DNA of 64,000 nucleotides from NCBI GenBank assembly GCA_000708835.1, contig DF237071.1:1-64000 (forward strand), in the 5' to 3' direction. Shown one piece after another: positions 37,401-47,640 of the stretch; within the stretch, counting starts at the first letter, position 1, and every line of letters starts with the position of its first letter. The DNA comes from Klebsormidium nitens (Eukaryota > Streptophyta > Klebsormidiophyceae > Klebsormidiales > Klebsormidiaceae). The notes under the pieces were generated by a model. It saw only the letters and a program-made list of their open reading frames with translations, was not told where the DNA came from and searched no databases. A program made the position numbers and the translations under genes.

Positions 37401-39543
37401 GCGAGGACCAGAGGAGACTTCGAGAGTTGACTTTGAACCCCTGAACAAGTGCTGAAGGAGGTAGAGAAAAAAACTGCTCGTTCCCGGAGTTGCAGAATAC
37501 AGTCGAGCGAATGATTCACATGTCAGCGTCGGGCAGAAATTAACACAACGCATGTTCAAAAAGCCGTTTGCAACAGGCAATGCGGCTTCGCGCAGTGGAC
37601 ACGGAGAATGAGAATTTGACTTTGGTTCAGCCAACGTGGATTCTCGTCATTGCCGTCTTTCAGTACACTTGTCTATAGCCACACGCGTTCGTCATACCCA
37701 TGAGGCTACACTAGGACAAAAGTAACCCAGCAGCGATTGTGTCCAGGCTTTTCACGAAAGTAGCCTTGGACTCGTTCTAAAATACAGACTTCACTCGAAA
37801 CCAGTACCAGCACTGGCGTCAAATAACTTGAGAAACACTAACTCCGGCCTGATTTATCAAGCATCGCCGAATCAATTTCAGGGCCAGCGAAGATTGCTTC
37901 CATAGACACTCAGTGGAAAAAGGCACCCAATGCCCCAGACAAAGGGATCTTTCTCAAGAGGAACTATCCACTGGTACCATATTCAGGGTATTACTCATCA
38001 AGAAGCTCTACTCTGCAACTCGCAATCTCAAACCGAACTGATCACACAGCCCTTCATGGTCCTTGCAGAAAAGTTTCTCTCGTCGGGATGCTTCATCTGT
38101 TTGGCAAGAACGATGGTCATAACGGATGCGTCACTTGACTGCCTTGTGCACCCTGTTCACAGAAACAAGACTGTGCTTACTAAATGAAAAGGACCAACGG
38201 ACAAGCGCTTTCATGCCAAAGAGTGAAATGTTCCACCGCAGTTTCCGCAAAGAAAGCCTTTAATGAAAATTCTATGCTTCAGATGCAATTCCTCTCATGC
38301 AACGGGACGTGATGCCTACCAGGGCCGCAAAAAAAACATCTTTACTTGCGACTACAGGCAGGATTCACGAGGAAAGGCAAAGAGGTTACAGACAATCTTA
38401 TATGTGACGGTGTCAGACACCCCTGACGGATTGTGGTCGCATTGTGGCGCCACTGGGAGGGGACTCGCAGGAAGCATATATGGCCTCTTTTAATCATAGC
38501 CGTCCAGAGAAATATAAAACCTGTTGGACTCAAGCACCATCCCCAATTGTCCATGATCTGCTGAGATCGCATTCCAATGCTAGCTGCTATGCTCTGGTCC
38601 AATTTCAGCTGCTCTCTTAAAAGGCAACACTCCGTACAATGAGTGGTATTGAGATCGCCAGCATGGTGAGGAAAATCAAAACGGGACGCGCCGCTCAGGC
38701 TCCAAGAGATTGGCACCACCAACGAGTTGCATAAGATCAAGGCATTGTTGGATTGCAAATCCAAGCAACGGCAACTTTACATGACCACCCGTAGCATCAG
38801 AAGAGTCAGCCTCAGAACCACCATGAATGATTCTCACTGGCCAAGGTTCCATGGAGAAGCGCATCGTACGTGTGCATTGATCAACATCACCAGTAGCCGG
38901 GTTGAGTATCATGCATTGGTGCAAGACGCCATGCAGCTGAATGTCTGTGCATGCTTCACTCAAGTTTCAAGACCATTGAACGTGGTTGCCAAGCAAGTCA
39001 CCAATCAACTTCTCCAGCTTGAGAGGAAAGCAGATCGTAGAGCTACAATTGCTCCCCAGAACCCAAGACCCAAGCAGGACAGGCCAGATTGACTGAAACT
39101 CAACAGGCTGGCACGGCTCGTAGTGCAGACAATAGTCAGGCTACCTCACCCTTGGTCACTTTCAGAAGATAGATCCCCAGAGGAGGTAAACTCACCAGGC
39201 TGGCCCAACCCCCCAGGGCGACCGCGTACCCAATTGTCACCAGCCCCACCCCCACATACAGGTTGATTGTATTGAACACTGTCTGCAACTCGCTCGCCGT
39301 CCCCCTCCCCGCAAGTTGCCTGCTGTCAAACGCCTCTAGAAGTTCTAGCTTCATCGAACCGGGCCCAGTGCCCCCATCAGGAAAGCAGCCGACAGGACCG
39401 TTCGTCTCTGCTGACATCGGCATGCTCTCATTGTCCAATGCTGCTCCTGACTGCCCTGCTGAATTGTTGTGTTGTCCGCTGTGCCCTTCTTCAGCTCCCA
39501 GAAGGGGGTCGTGGATTTCAGACTGGCGCCCATTGGCCATCAT
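19483..39543 (-). CDS. AVT-like amino acid transporter (AAAP family), six exons, 506 aa
   Basis: Exons on the minus strand: 39196-39543, 36589-36860, 28886-29227, 21455-21711, 20500-20653 and 19483-19630. All five joins have GT and AG borders and keep frame (phases 0, 2, 2, 1, 2), for a total of 1521 bp. The protein has a polar N-terminus of about 75 residues. The first membrane segment follows with the family hallmark (INLYVGVGLVTIGYAVALGG, residues 92-112 or so), then about ten further hydrophobic segments. SLSGHAGLPSLRRSMRRPE in exon 3 is the second hallmark of vacuolar-type amino acid/auxin permeases. The end is LRRTKAPGYLPPS. The family moves neutral amino acids by proton coupling, often at the vacuole; substrate and membrane are inferred. 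Introns 2 and 3 are 7.4 and 7.2 kb, far longer than in neighbouring genes. Degraded copies of exon borders lie beside exons 2, 3, 4 and 5. The gene shares a promoter region with the helicase to its right. Confidence 0.88.
20208..20510 (-). repeat. Three decayed copies of the 3' border of transporter exon 5
   Basis: The true exon 5 ends in SSLLLPGVFYYV followed by a GTGAGT donor at 20494-20499. Immediately downstream on the minus strand the same border recurs near 20404, 20307 and 20211, at about 100 bp spacing. Each copy keeps the GCAGCAGC stretch (Leu/Ser codons) and part of the intron start, including CACGTGGCA. The first copy still reads as LLLLPGIFY. No copy extends through the whole exon. 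Confidence 0.8.
20929..21015 (-). repeat. Decayed copy of the 3' border of transporter exon 4
   Basis: Within intron 4, about 520 bp downstream of the true border at 21455, the minus strand reads VRIAELTTDMAYTPAKARES. This parallels VFVLAELIIDMAQGTTKARA at the end of exon 4, and a GT donor follows at the equivalent place (GTTATC instead of GTAACG). Only the last 25-30 codons are present, so this is a partial duplication and not a whole extra exon. Confidence 0.8.
22205..25840. repeat. Modular repeat copy inside transporter intron 3
   Basis: Blocks A (22205-22710), B (22790-23030), C (array, 23040-23870), F (about 24540-25020) and E (25065-25840) are in the standard order; block D is missing after the first part. 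Array boxes lie near 23111, 23229, 23347, 23462, 23588, 23707 and 23829. This copy accounts for about half of the 7.2 kb intron. No gene is present. Confidence 0.72.
26005..27640. repeat. Further repeat fragments (block E, then F-E) inside transporter intron 3
   Basis: Block E is found at 26005-26480 and again at 26860-27640, with block F at 26520-26860 between them. Shared landmarks are CTGCCCACGAGGAT and GGCGGTCGTA; the second copy also has GTGGTCGACTTGCACATTGC near 27481. A small local duplication (CCACTACAAAGCCAA) occurs near 26388-26417. There is no coding potential. Confidence 0.7.
29330..29530 (-). repeat. Decayed copies of the 5' border of transporter exon 3
   Basis: The true exon 3 begins at 29227. 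Two copies of its first 40-60 bases, plus adjoining intron, lie upstream on the minus strand at about 29335-29375 and 29462-29520, each about 145 bp from the last. The first copy keeps a perfect CTGCAG acceptor in front of GCACTGTGTGATTCTCGGCA. A weaker third copy may lie near 29790-29830. Confidence 0.78.
29531..36588. other. Bulk of transporter intron 2, no nested gene seen
   Basis: About 7 kb of non-coding sequence between exons 2 and 3. Open frames are short and unrelated to known families. Isolated TCATAGCCGC-like boxes occur near 31737, 32042, 33302 and 35949, too widely spaced to be an array. Neither strand shows ribosomal RNA, a credible tRNA or a transposase. Confidence 0.45.
32706..32729. 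repeat. Microsatellite (TGAT)6
   Basis: Six perfect TGAT units inside transporter intron 2. Confidence 0.97.
36930..37275 (-). repeat. Three decayed copies of the 5' border of transporter exon 2
   Basis: The true exon 2 starts at 36860 with GVLLTFSVIFCFSAQLLCRS. Upstream on the minus strand the same piece recurs at about 36935-36983, 37040-37130 and 37180-37270, about 110-150 bp apart. The middle copy still reads GVLLTFSVIFALSAQLLRPS and keeps a CAG acceptor. Between copies a GGTGGTTAGC motif is repeated, so each unit is about half exon and half intron. Confidence 0.85.
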
Positions 39544-40128
39544 GCTGGCTCGTTTGAATGGTCCAACAGTGCTGCGAAGTTAAAGTTGGAGGGTCAATTT
39601 TGGAATGCTGTCTTTCAATGCTGCTTCACAACTTACATACTCCTGCTGTCATCAGACTCTCTCCAAGGAGCCCTTCGCATTTGCCAGGGATTTTGAGACA
39701 GCGACTGACAGGTAAGCTGAATGATGTCCTACAAATTTACCGAGAAGAGCAGAAGTCTCCTTTTCGGCAAAGGGAGGAGATGCCCCTCGCGACTTCATGC
39801 AATAGCCAACTTTGCTTTCAAAAGTTCATTGTTCAATGTGGACGTGAAAAGAAAACAGCATCGGCAAACAAATGAACGAAATGCATGCATGTCACCTGTC
39901 TGCAAGAAAGCCTGTGCAAGGAACTAGGCTGGCGCAATCTTGCGCTACACCTCGGCAACCGTCACAACAGTGCGGTAATGCTCGAGCACAAGATTAGGGT
40001 TCCTGATTGCATGGAAGACAGCCTGCTGAACATTGTTGAAAGAAAATTCAACTTCAAGCCCTCAGAAAAGGGTTCTGGACGGAGGAAAGGGGCGCCCTTC
40101 GGTTGTGTGCAGCTTCCTGCCGCTGAAG
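39544..40128. promoter_or_regulatory. Divergent promoter region shared by transporter and helicase genes
   Basis: The start codons of the minus-strand transporter (39543) and the plus-strand helicase (40129) face away from each other across 585 bp. The interval holds both 5' untranslated regions and any promoter elements. A telo-box-like core TTAGGGTT lies at 39994-40001, and another at 40882-40889 in helicase intron 1. In plants this motif is common upstream of ribosome-biogenesis and translation genes, which fits the helicase. No clear TATA box is visible. Confidence 0.55.
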
Positions 40129-43100
40129 ATGGGCAAGAAAGATAAGAAGATGGTGCCGGCGTTGGCAGATTCTTCCATTGGCTTAGACGGTGCCGCTGCA
40201 CTTGAAAAGGCGAAGAAGAGAAAGAAGGACGGCGTCGAGAGTTTGGAACAAGGGGCTGAGGCCAAGAAGTTAAAGATGAGCATTGAAGATGGATTCGAAG
40301 GAGGAGTGGTGAAGAAAGAAAAGAAGCAGAAGAAGAACAAGGGGCTTGATGTGAACGAGGAAGAGCCTAGTAGTAGTGCCGTGGTGGAAGAGGCAGGAGA
40401 GGTGGAAAATATAGAAAGGAAGAAGAAGAAAAAGAAGAAGGGGCTGAACGTGGAGGAAGTGGTGGTCAATGTACTGGAGCCTAATGGTGCCGTGTCGGCT
40501 GGACAGGACACGAACGGAAAGCAGAAAAAAAAGGAAAAGAAGGCGAAGCAAACAGGCGGTGAGATCGGGGGTGATGTGGCTGAGATAGAGAGTGGGGCGG
40601 ATCACAAAGAAGAAGCTGGCAGTAAGAAGAAGAAGGCAAAGAAAGAGAAGAATGGGCTGGTGGAGGAGACTATGGCAAATGAAGTCTTTGAGAAGAAGAA
40701 GAAGAAGGACAAGGGGGCGAACGGGAGTGTTGGGGTTTCCAGTGAAGGGGGAGATCTGGGTTCGGCGAGGGCAGCATTGAATATGGTGGTCACGGGGAGG
40801 GATGCAAACACCGCAAAGTTCCGGCCGCTGCAAACGTTTGACGAAGCGAACCTCCCCGAGGTGATGATCCGGACTCTGATTTTAGGGTTCCCCCGTTTCC
40901 ACCATTACCATGTTGTTTGGGTCTGCCCAATTGTGCACCACCCGCCATCGAGACAATTTTAGGCTGTCTTTGCCTTCCTTGTCTTCTAAAGTTTACAGTG
41001 AGTTGGCACTATGTCCTCCAGCATTGTTAGTTCTTAGACTTTTAGGATGATGAGTCAGCTTTGTGTCTCAACATTTTGTGGAGTGCCTTAATCTAGTGTT
41101 TTGGCAAAAAAAGGGCTGTGGATATCGAAGTGCATGGGTCCAGCTGGGGAACGCAAACCATCATTTTTAGGGCAATCAAGTCGGCATGATCATTTCAATT
41201 GCCGATTCCATTCTGCTCTAGGATGCGCCAACTTCGTCTTGCCCCCCTGTTGAAAGAACTGTACAAGCAACTTTCTACGTCTATGAATTGGACGTATTGA
41301 ACCTAGTCTGATCGTCTGTCTAGACAAACGGTCCTGTTCCAGCAAATCTCTCCCATGCTTCACGAGCTTTCCCCTCTTTCCTGATTGAGCGCCAGGCTTG
41401 GCCCCATGTGGGGTGCTCCTACAATTCAATCCCGTTTTACCTGATTGAGCAATGTTGATCTCCCTACATACGCCCCTCCGTTTTTCCGATTCTGCAAAAG
41501 ATTGGTCCTGCCTCTGTGTGGCTCCCCAGAGTTTTGTGCAACGTGGACTGACTTCGACTCCAGATTCTGTTCCCTTCTTCCCCCCCAAGGTCACAGACAC
41601 CCTCTCCATTATACGGGCCCAGGCTTGCGCTGTGTTCCCTGATTCTCAGAATTGAGAATACTACATTCGTACATGTCAAAACCAAAATCTCAGAATCACA
41701 ACATTCACTTCAAGGCTGTGCTTTATGCCTACCCCGCACTAGCTTCAAGCATGACTGCGCCCTCCTATTTTTCCTCGAAAAGCACTACTCCAATTCAACT
41801 CTTGTTCCAGTAGGTCAGTAGTCTAATTATCCCGTCTTATCGTCCAGGTTTTACTCCACGGCTGTGCCGGCTTCGCCTCCCCCTCCCCCATCCAGGCGCA
41901 GGCCTGGCCGATCGCCCTTGCCGGGCGAGATCTCATCGGGATTGCCAAGACAGGCTCTGGGAAGACGATAGCATTCGCCGTCCCTGCTCTTTCTCACATC
42001 ACTAAGCTCGGAAAGCCGCCCAAGTCGCCCGCGTGCCTGGTGCTCGCGCCCACTAGGGAGCTCGCAATCCAGGTCAGCGTGCTCCTGTGGAAAGCAACGT
42101 TGAGGTGTCGCAATTCGTTCAAATTGTGATTCAACCCCAAGTTCTAGTCCTGTGATAAGAGAGAATCTTCAATCATCATAGACGGGCCCGTATTGCAAAG
42201 ATGTTTGAAGCGCACAAGTGCAGACCCCATGGCGTGTGGTCTCCTAGTTCTGGCCCATACGAAGTCGTGACTGTCAGTTGAACACGTTGAAGTAGATTTT
42301 CATCAAAGTTCCGGCCAGCACCACGACGACAAATTTTGAAAGCTCCACATCGACGTCTCAGTTTCTTCTCCACTATCACCCTTCTGCAGTCCCTCAGAAG
42401 AGGCACCACTGATGCTTTCAATCCTCTCCGCCGGCAAGATACATAACACCCACATTCTCAATTGACTAGCATCTCTGTCTGTAAACAACACACTCAAACT
42501 TCCAACATGCAGATTTGGAACAATGCCTTATTTGCATCGTGATTGACTTCGTTCCTCTCCTTCTTCCCACCAGATTGCGGAGGTGTTCGAGAACGCTGGC
42601 AAGCGGTGCGGCGTCAAGACCGTGTGCGTCTACGGGGGGGTCCCTAAGGGCCCGCAAAAAGCGGCGATTCGGGCAGGGGCGACCGTCGTGGTTGCGACAC
42701 CTGGCAGGTATGCCGCCGGCATTTAGACAATTTCGTCTCTTTTGTCGGTTCCACGGTCCAGCCTTTTCCGAATGCCAGGATCCAAAGGAATCATGTTTTG
42801 AAGGCCCCGCGAATCTAGCTACAGTCAGTCATAAGGAGCTAAACAAGGAGCCGTACTGAGTCCTTTGGCTACGAGCTGTCCCTAGCACAAGGTTGATCTT
42901 TCGTGCATTTCACTCTGCAAAGGGGTGAAGCTTGCGACATCTTAACAAGCTGTTGCAGCCGTTCCAGCCGTTGTGGTATTCTCTGCATACCTGCTCTTTT
43001 GAACAAAGTTTCGGAGCATTGGCAGGATTATATTCGACGAGGTTCGTGCTACAGTATGCTTGACCTGAGTCGTGGTTGCTTGGCAGGCTGCGAGATCTGG

Positions 43101-46100
43101 GCAATGGAGGCGCATGCTAGTCAGTTTTAACCTGGTTCTAACTGGCTGGTTAAGTCGTTCTTAACCTGCTTCGTTATTCCCTGGCAGGCTGCAGGATCTG
43201 GTCGATGAAGGCGCGTGCGCCATCGGGCAGTGCGGCATGCTTGTCCTCGACGAGGCGGATAGGATGCTGGACCTGGGATTCGAGCCGGCGATTCGGAAGA
43301 TCATTGGGCTGCTGCCGAAAGGTGCGCGCTTATCTCTCTGTTTGCGTTTTCTGTTCATTCCTTTATTTCACCATCCCGTACGTCTCCTCGGAGGTCACAA
43401 ACTATGAGCTTTTGCTCCTCGGACTCTCGTTGACCTTTGGTCCAGCATGCTAAGACTCCCTTGGGTTTCGAGTTATCCGTCTTCAAGTTTTTAGGAACAC
43501 AACATGCAGTCTGATCAGACTAGTTTGATTTCACGTGATTCCAAGAATGGGCAAGACGGACCTGCAACACGTCCAAACATGTCAAACAAGGGTTTCAAGT
43601 TGGATGGCCTCGACATGGACGTTCCGCTTGCGGTTGCATACCTCACAAGATGTCCAACAGTTTTTCTTTCTTGGCTGATCTGACGTCGCAACTTGGAGGA
43701 AATTGGATATCCACTTCTTTGTTCCAAATTCCCCTCATCCCTTTGTTCCTTTCTTCCTTTGAAGTTTTTATTTTCCTCGTGCGCAGCCCACCAGACGTCC
43801 ATGTTCAGTGCCACGTGGCCCCCCGAGGTGGCCAAGCTGGCCGCCGAGTTCCTGAGGGATCCCCTCAAGATCACCATCGGGTCTGAGGACCTGACGGCTA
43901 ACCACGACGTAACCCAAATTGTGGAGGTGTGCGAGCCGACGGGGAGGGAACCGAAGCTGGAGCAACTGCTGAGAAAGTACCATGCGGACAGAAAGTGAGC
44001 TGCTTATCTGCATTCCTTGTTCTGCCTTTGCACCTTGTCTTTCTCAGGGACAAGGTTTGCATGCGATCTTGCAGCCCGGAACGCGTCACCCTAGGGTAGG
44101 AGGAACCTACTTTCGCATCTTTCAAGTCGGTGACGCAAGTCTGAAAAGTTGTAAACGTTTGTCCCGGATGAGTAGGCAGTCGCTCTGCTGAGTCAGGTCT
44201 GGAAAGCCATCAGAATATGGCCACTACAGAGAGTTTGAACCCCTTCTTTTCAACCATTGGAACGTTTACGCTCGTCTTTGTACCCATCCAATTTATGGCA
44301 AGGATATTGGTCGGTTTGATGCCCCACGCCAAGTTGCGCTTTCGATCTGTCTCTTTTGTCTTCGATCAAATCTACGCCCTTGGATAGCAGCACAGGTTAG
44401 GGCGCAAATTGGGTTAAGTTTGGCATACACACCAGCAGAGTCCTGCCATTATGCAATTTGCACTTTGAAGACCACTAACTTTGACTCCCTGCCAAATTTC
44501 CAGGACGCGCGTGCTCGTGTTCGTTCTCTACAAAAAGGAGGCCGCCCAAATGGAGACCTACCTGACGCGCAAGGGCTGGAAAGCGGTGGCAATCCACGGG
44601 GACAAGGGTCAAGCAGACCGGTCCAGTGCTCTCCAACATTTTCGGGACGGCACCATCCCCCTGCTGGTGAGTAACGCTCCCTAGTTTCCCGTCTCAAGAG
44701 TGCTAGGTATCTGGCTGTCCATTAGAGCAAGGGATAGGTCAACCTCTGACGTGTTTTGTTTGGGGACTGCGAAGTTTCCACCGACGTGGCAACACGTGGT
44801 CTTGGAATCGACCGCAGAAGTCCTCTTCTTTTAGCTCCAGCGACGGTGAAGGACTCTGTGCAAGTTCCATTTTTTAGATTTGTCGTACTTGAGCTCTAGC
44901 TTCCAAAGTCGTTCAAGCCGTATTTGATAGTTTTGCGCTGCAGCTGGTCATTGTCGTGGCGACTCGTGCGCTCGACATCTCTGACTTCGAGGCCGCCATG
45001 ATCTGCAACTTAAAAACGCTACAATGAGAAGGCTTTCACTTTGCAGTTTGCGACTGACGTGGCCTCGACATCCCGAACGTGAAGTACGTCATCAACTACA
45101 GCTTCCCGCTCACGGCCGAGGACTACGTGCACTGCTCTTGGATTTCTTTCTAGAGGACCTCGCATCATTTAAAGGCTACAATTAACTGGAAGGCCTTTCT
45201 ACTGCAGATTGCGACTGACGTGGCGGCCCGTGGGCTCGACATCCCGAACGTGGAGTACGTCATCAACTACAGCTTCCCGCTCACGGCCGAGGATTACGTG
45301 CACCGCATCGGGCGGACGGGGCGCGCCGGGAAGAAGGGTATCGCGCACACGTTTTTCACGGTGAACGACAAAGCGCGCGCGGGGGAGCTGCAGAACATTC
45401 TGCGGGAGGCGGGGCAACCGGTGCCCGAGGCGCTAACCGCCTTCGGGACGACGGTCAAGAAGAAGGTGAGATTCTGCCTAAGACTTTTGTCTCGTTGGTG
45501 TGACCCCCTTCGTTTGGCTGCTGTTTGGTCGGTTAAATTTTGCAGCCGGCAGTTGAGAGCCCTGAAAAGGCGGTTGTCGATAGTCGTGAGCGGTGCCAAA
45601 GGCGTTGACCCCTATGGGCATGACGAAAGTGGAATTGTGGATTGAGCTGAACCTCAGCGGTTGTCTCCTTGGTTTGGGTTGTTTCGTCGCGGACTATTGA
45701 TCAACTTCTGCCAAGGCAGGTGGTAGCCCGATCCCTGGAAAGCACGTTCTGGGCAGTCCTGGCAATGTGATGCCGTTCAATTGCAGAATCGTGTGCTGAA
45801 GGACGGGTTCAATGATCTCAGCGTGAAGTGTGCGGTATTGTACAAACCCTCTTTGGCCACGACACTGAACGTGCGACTTGTTTGCGGAGTTTGATCCGAT
45901 CCGTCCTAACCGCATGTGTGCTGATAATCCCCAACGGGTTGTCAAAAGAGACAATCGCATTGGGAAGGACCTCTTTTTCTTTGTTCACAGGTCTGAGATA
46001 ATTTGTGCTGAATTCTTCAGTGTGGCCCTGTTTGCAAGACCTCGATTTGTGTATTGCGGTCTCTTTTAGATTGAGCTGGTGTGACCAAGAAAACAATTTT

Positions 46101-46265
46101 TAGGTTTGTCTCCACGATCACGCTGTTCAGATCTTGCATGTAATGTTGGCTCAGCGGCTTGTTGGTGTGTGCGTGTAGGAATCCAAGCTCTACGGGGCTC
46201 ACTTCCGAGAGGTTGACCTGGACGCAAAGGCGACGAAGATATCGTTCGACAGTGACGACGAGTAG
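40129..46265 (+). CDS. RH5: DEAD-box ATP-dependent RNA helicase, RH5/Dbp3 type, eight exons, 646 aa
   Basis: Exons: 40129-40860, 41848-42072, 42574-42707, 43188-43321, 43787-43994, 44504-44666, 45208-45465 and 46179-46265; all joins are GT-AG and in frame. The first 215 residues or so are lysine-rich with runs of KKKKK, as in nucleolar proteins. The helicase core follows: Q motif PSPIQ (Q260), Walker A AKTGSGKT (277-284), PTREL (312-316), DEAD (385-388), SAT (416-418), [14 protein letters not shown] (motif V, 534-547) and HRIGRTGR (564-571). The end, [11 protein letters not shown] to DSDDE, is the characteristic tail of plant RH5 and yeast Dbp3. These act in pre-60S rRNA processing in the nucleolus; that role is inferred from the family. 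An upstream in-frame ATG at 40033 would add 32 residues, but MGKKDKK is the family-like start. Decayed copies of the 5' borders of exons 4 and 7 lie in introns 3 and 6. Confidence 0.93.
43078..43120 (+). repeat. Decayed copy of the 5' border of helicase exon 4
   Basis: The true border is CTGGCAG followed by GCTGCAGGATCTGGTCGA at 43188. About 105 bp upstream, TTGGCAG is followed by GCTGCGAGATCTGGGCAATG. It retains a usable AG acceptor, but the similarity ends after about 35 bases. Confidence 0.75.
44766..45131 (+). repeat. Three copies of the 5' border of helicase exon 7
   Basis: The nearest copy (45043-45131) is about 165 bp upstream of the true exon at 45208 and nearly identical over 89 bases. 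It has a TTTGCAG acceptor and lacks a 10-base piece, which shifts its frame. Two older copies are recognisable near 44772-44812 (ACGTGGCAACACGTGG) and 44950-44992 (GTGGCGACTCGTGCGCTCGA). Each covers the motif V region [10 protein letters not shown]. They lie within intron 6. Confidence 0.85.
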
Positions 46266-46334
46266 GTTTATCTTTGACAATTATTGGATTATATAACTCT
46301 ATGAAGATTTGAGTTTGTAAGGAAAGGTACCTGG

Positions 46335-46340
46335 AATAAA
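46335..46340 (+). terminator. Probable polyadenylation signal of the helicase gene
   Basis: AATAAA lies 70 bp after the stop codon at 46263-46265, a reasonable near-upstream element for cleavage around 46350-46370. Plant signals are loose, so this is a likely assignment only. Confidence 0.5.
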
Positions 46341-46399
46341 AGTGGATCGTTATCGAATGTACAGTGTTTTGATTCTTCCCGTCCTCCACTAAGCCAAGT

Positions 46400-47640
46400 T
46401 CCTAAACTTGCAGTGCTGATCATGCAATGAAAAGGAATGTGTTTGCAATATTGTGCGGTCGGCGCTCATCGGCATTGCCTGGCCGGTGTGGAAGGTGCAT
46501 ATCGCGTTCGACTGCCACTGATGATCGGACCGGTCACGTCACTTTGAAGCGAAGAACCTGGCAAAGCTCTACTAGCTAAGCTAGCGTGTGGGCGTCATTG
46601 CAGTTTGAATTGTTGTCCGAAAGGCTCCACGCGTCCAGCGAGCATGTCGAATATGGCGCTGATTCATAAGTTGCACCGCTCATATACGATGTGGACGGGC
46701 CGTGGCATGCATGGCCGGGCGGGCCACACATGGAGTTGCACGTTCATCATACGTTACGAATCAAAGTTAGTGTATCATACTACATGTTTGCTGCATACAT
46801 GGCGCACGATTACTTTTCCCGGTGCCGGCCCCTGGGGACGTCGAGCACCGCCACGCTCTCCGCTATAGGCTCGCCCAACCAATGTTGATTAATATACGCA
46901 GTGAATATATTCAATTCATTCCATCATGGCATCATGTGCGCCGTTTAATTTTGAGTTGGACGTTGACGTAGAATCAACGAGAAGAATGAGGCATGCCGCG
47001 CTGACTTGCTCTGGTGAGCGAGAATTGTGTCAGTACGTTGCTAGCTTTCATTTTTGAGCTCGAATCCAATAAAACATTGGAGGTCATTCACTTCTATGCA
47101 TATTTAGCTGGCTGACCCATCCATTCCATACGCGGCCAGCGTAACTGCGCGCGCGCATGCGCTCGACAGAAAGGAAGCATGTACTGAACAGCTTAAAAGC
47201 TTATAAGCCTCCGCAGATGTTTGAGAACGAGCCGCGCCGCGGTGCCATTGCACAGACCGTCAGATCACGAGTGACATGCCATGCATATGTCCAACAGTGC
47301 ACTGGCACTGAGTAAACTTCACTAACGCGCCCGCAAACCAAATGCTGAAGAATTGCAGTCCTCGACCTGTCGAAATTGACAAGAGCTTGGAGCATTCATG
47401 ATTGCGAAGGATTCCTGCAACCAACACACTAGACACTGCGCTTTTTAAGCTGTACTTATATTAAGTACAGACTTGTCCACTTATACTCGATTCTAGTCTT
47501 GTCCTTGCCTGTGCAGACTTAAAAGCAGAGGAACTACCCAGAAAATAGATTATATTTGCCGGCCGGCCACTGCATGATAGGCCGAAAACCGTTGACGACA
47601 GAACCTATCATTCGCAATAACAAAACTGCGTAACCGACAT
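46400..47640. other. Intergenic region between convergent helicase and ferric reductase genes
   Basis: The helicase (plus) and the reductase (minus) both end here. No exon is visible. A perfect inverted repeat of nine-base arms around TAT, CTGTACTTA and TAAGTACAG, lies at 47450-47470. It could be a hairpin or a dyad site. Confidence 0.5.

Noticed and set aside
40270-40833. A 187-codon open frame antisense to helicase exon 1
   Set aside because: It is the reverse reading of a lysine-rich GAAG repeat region, which gives leucine/phenylalanine-rich nonsense.
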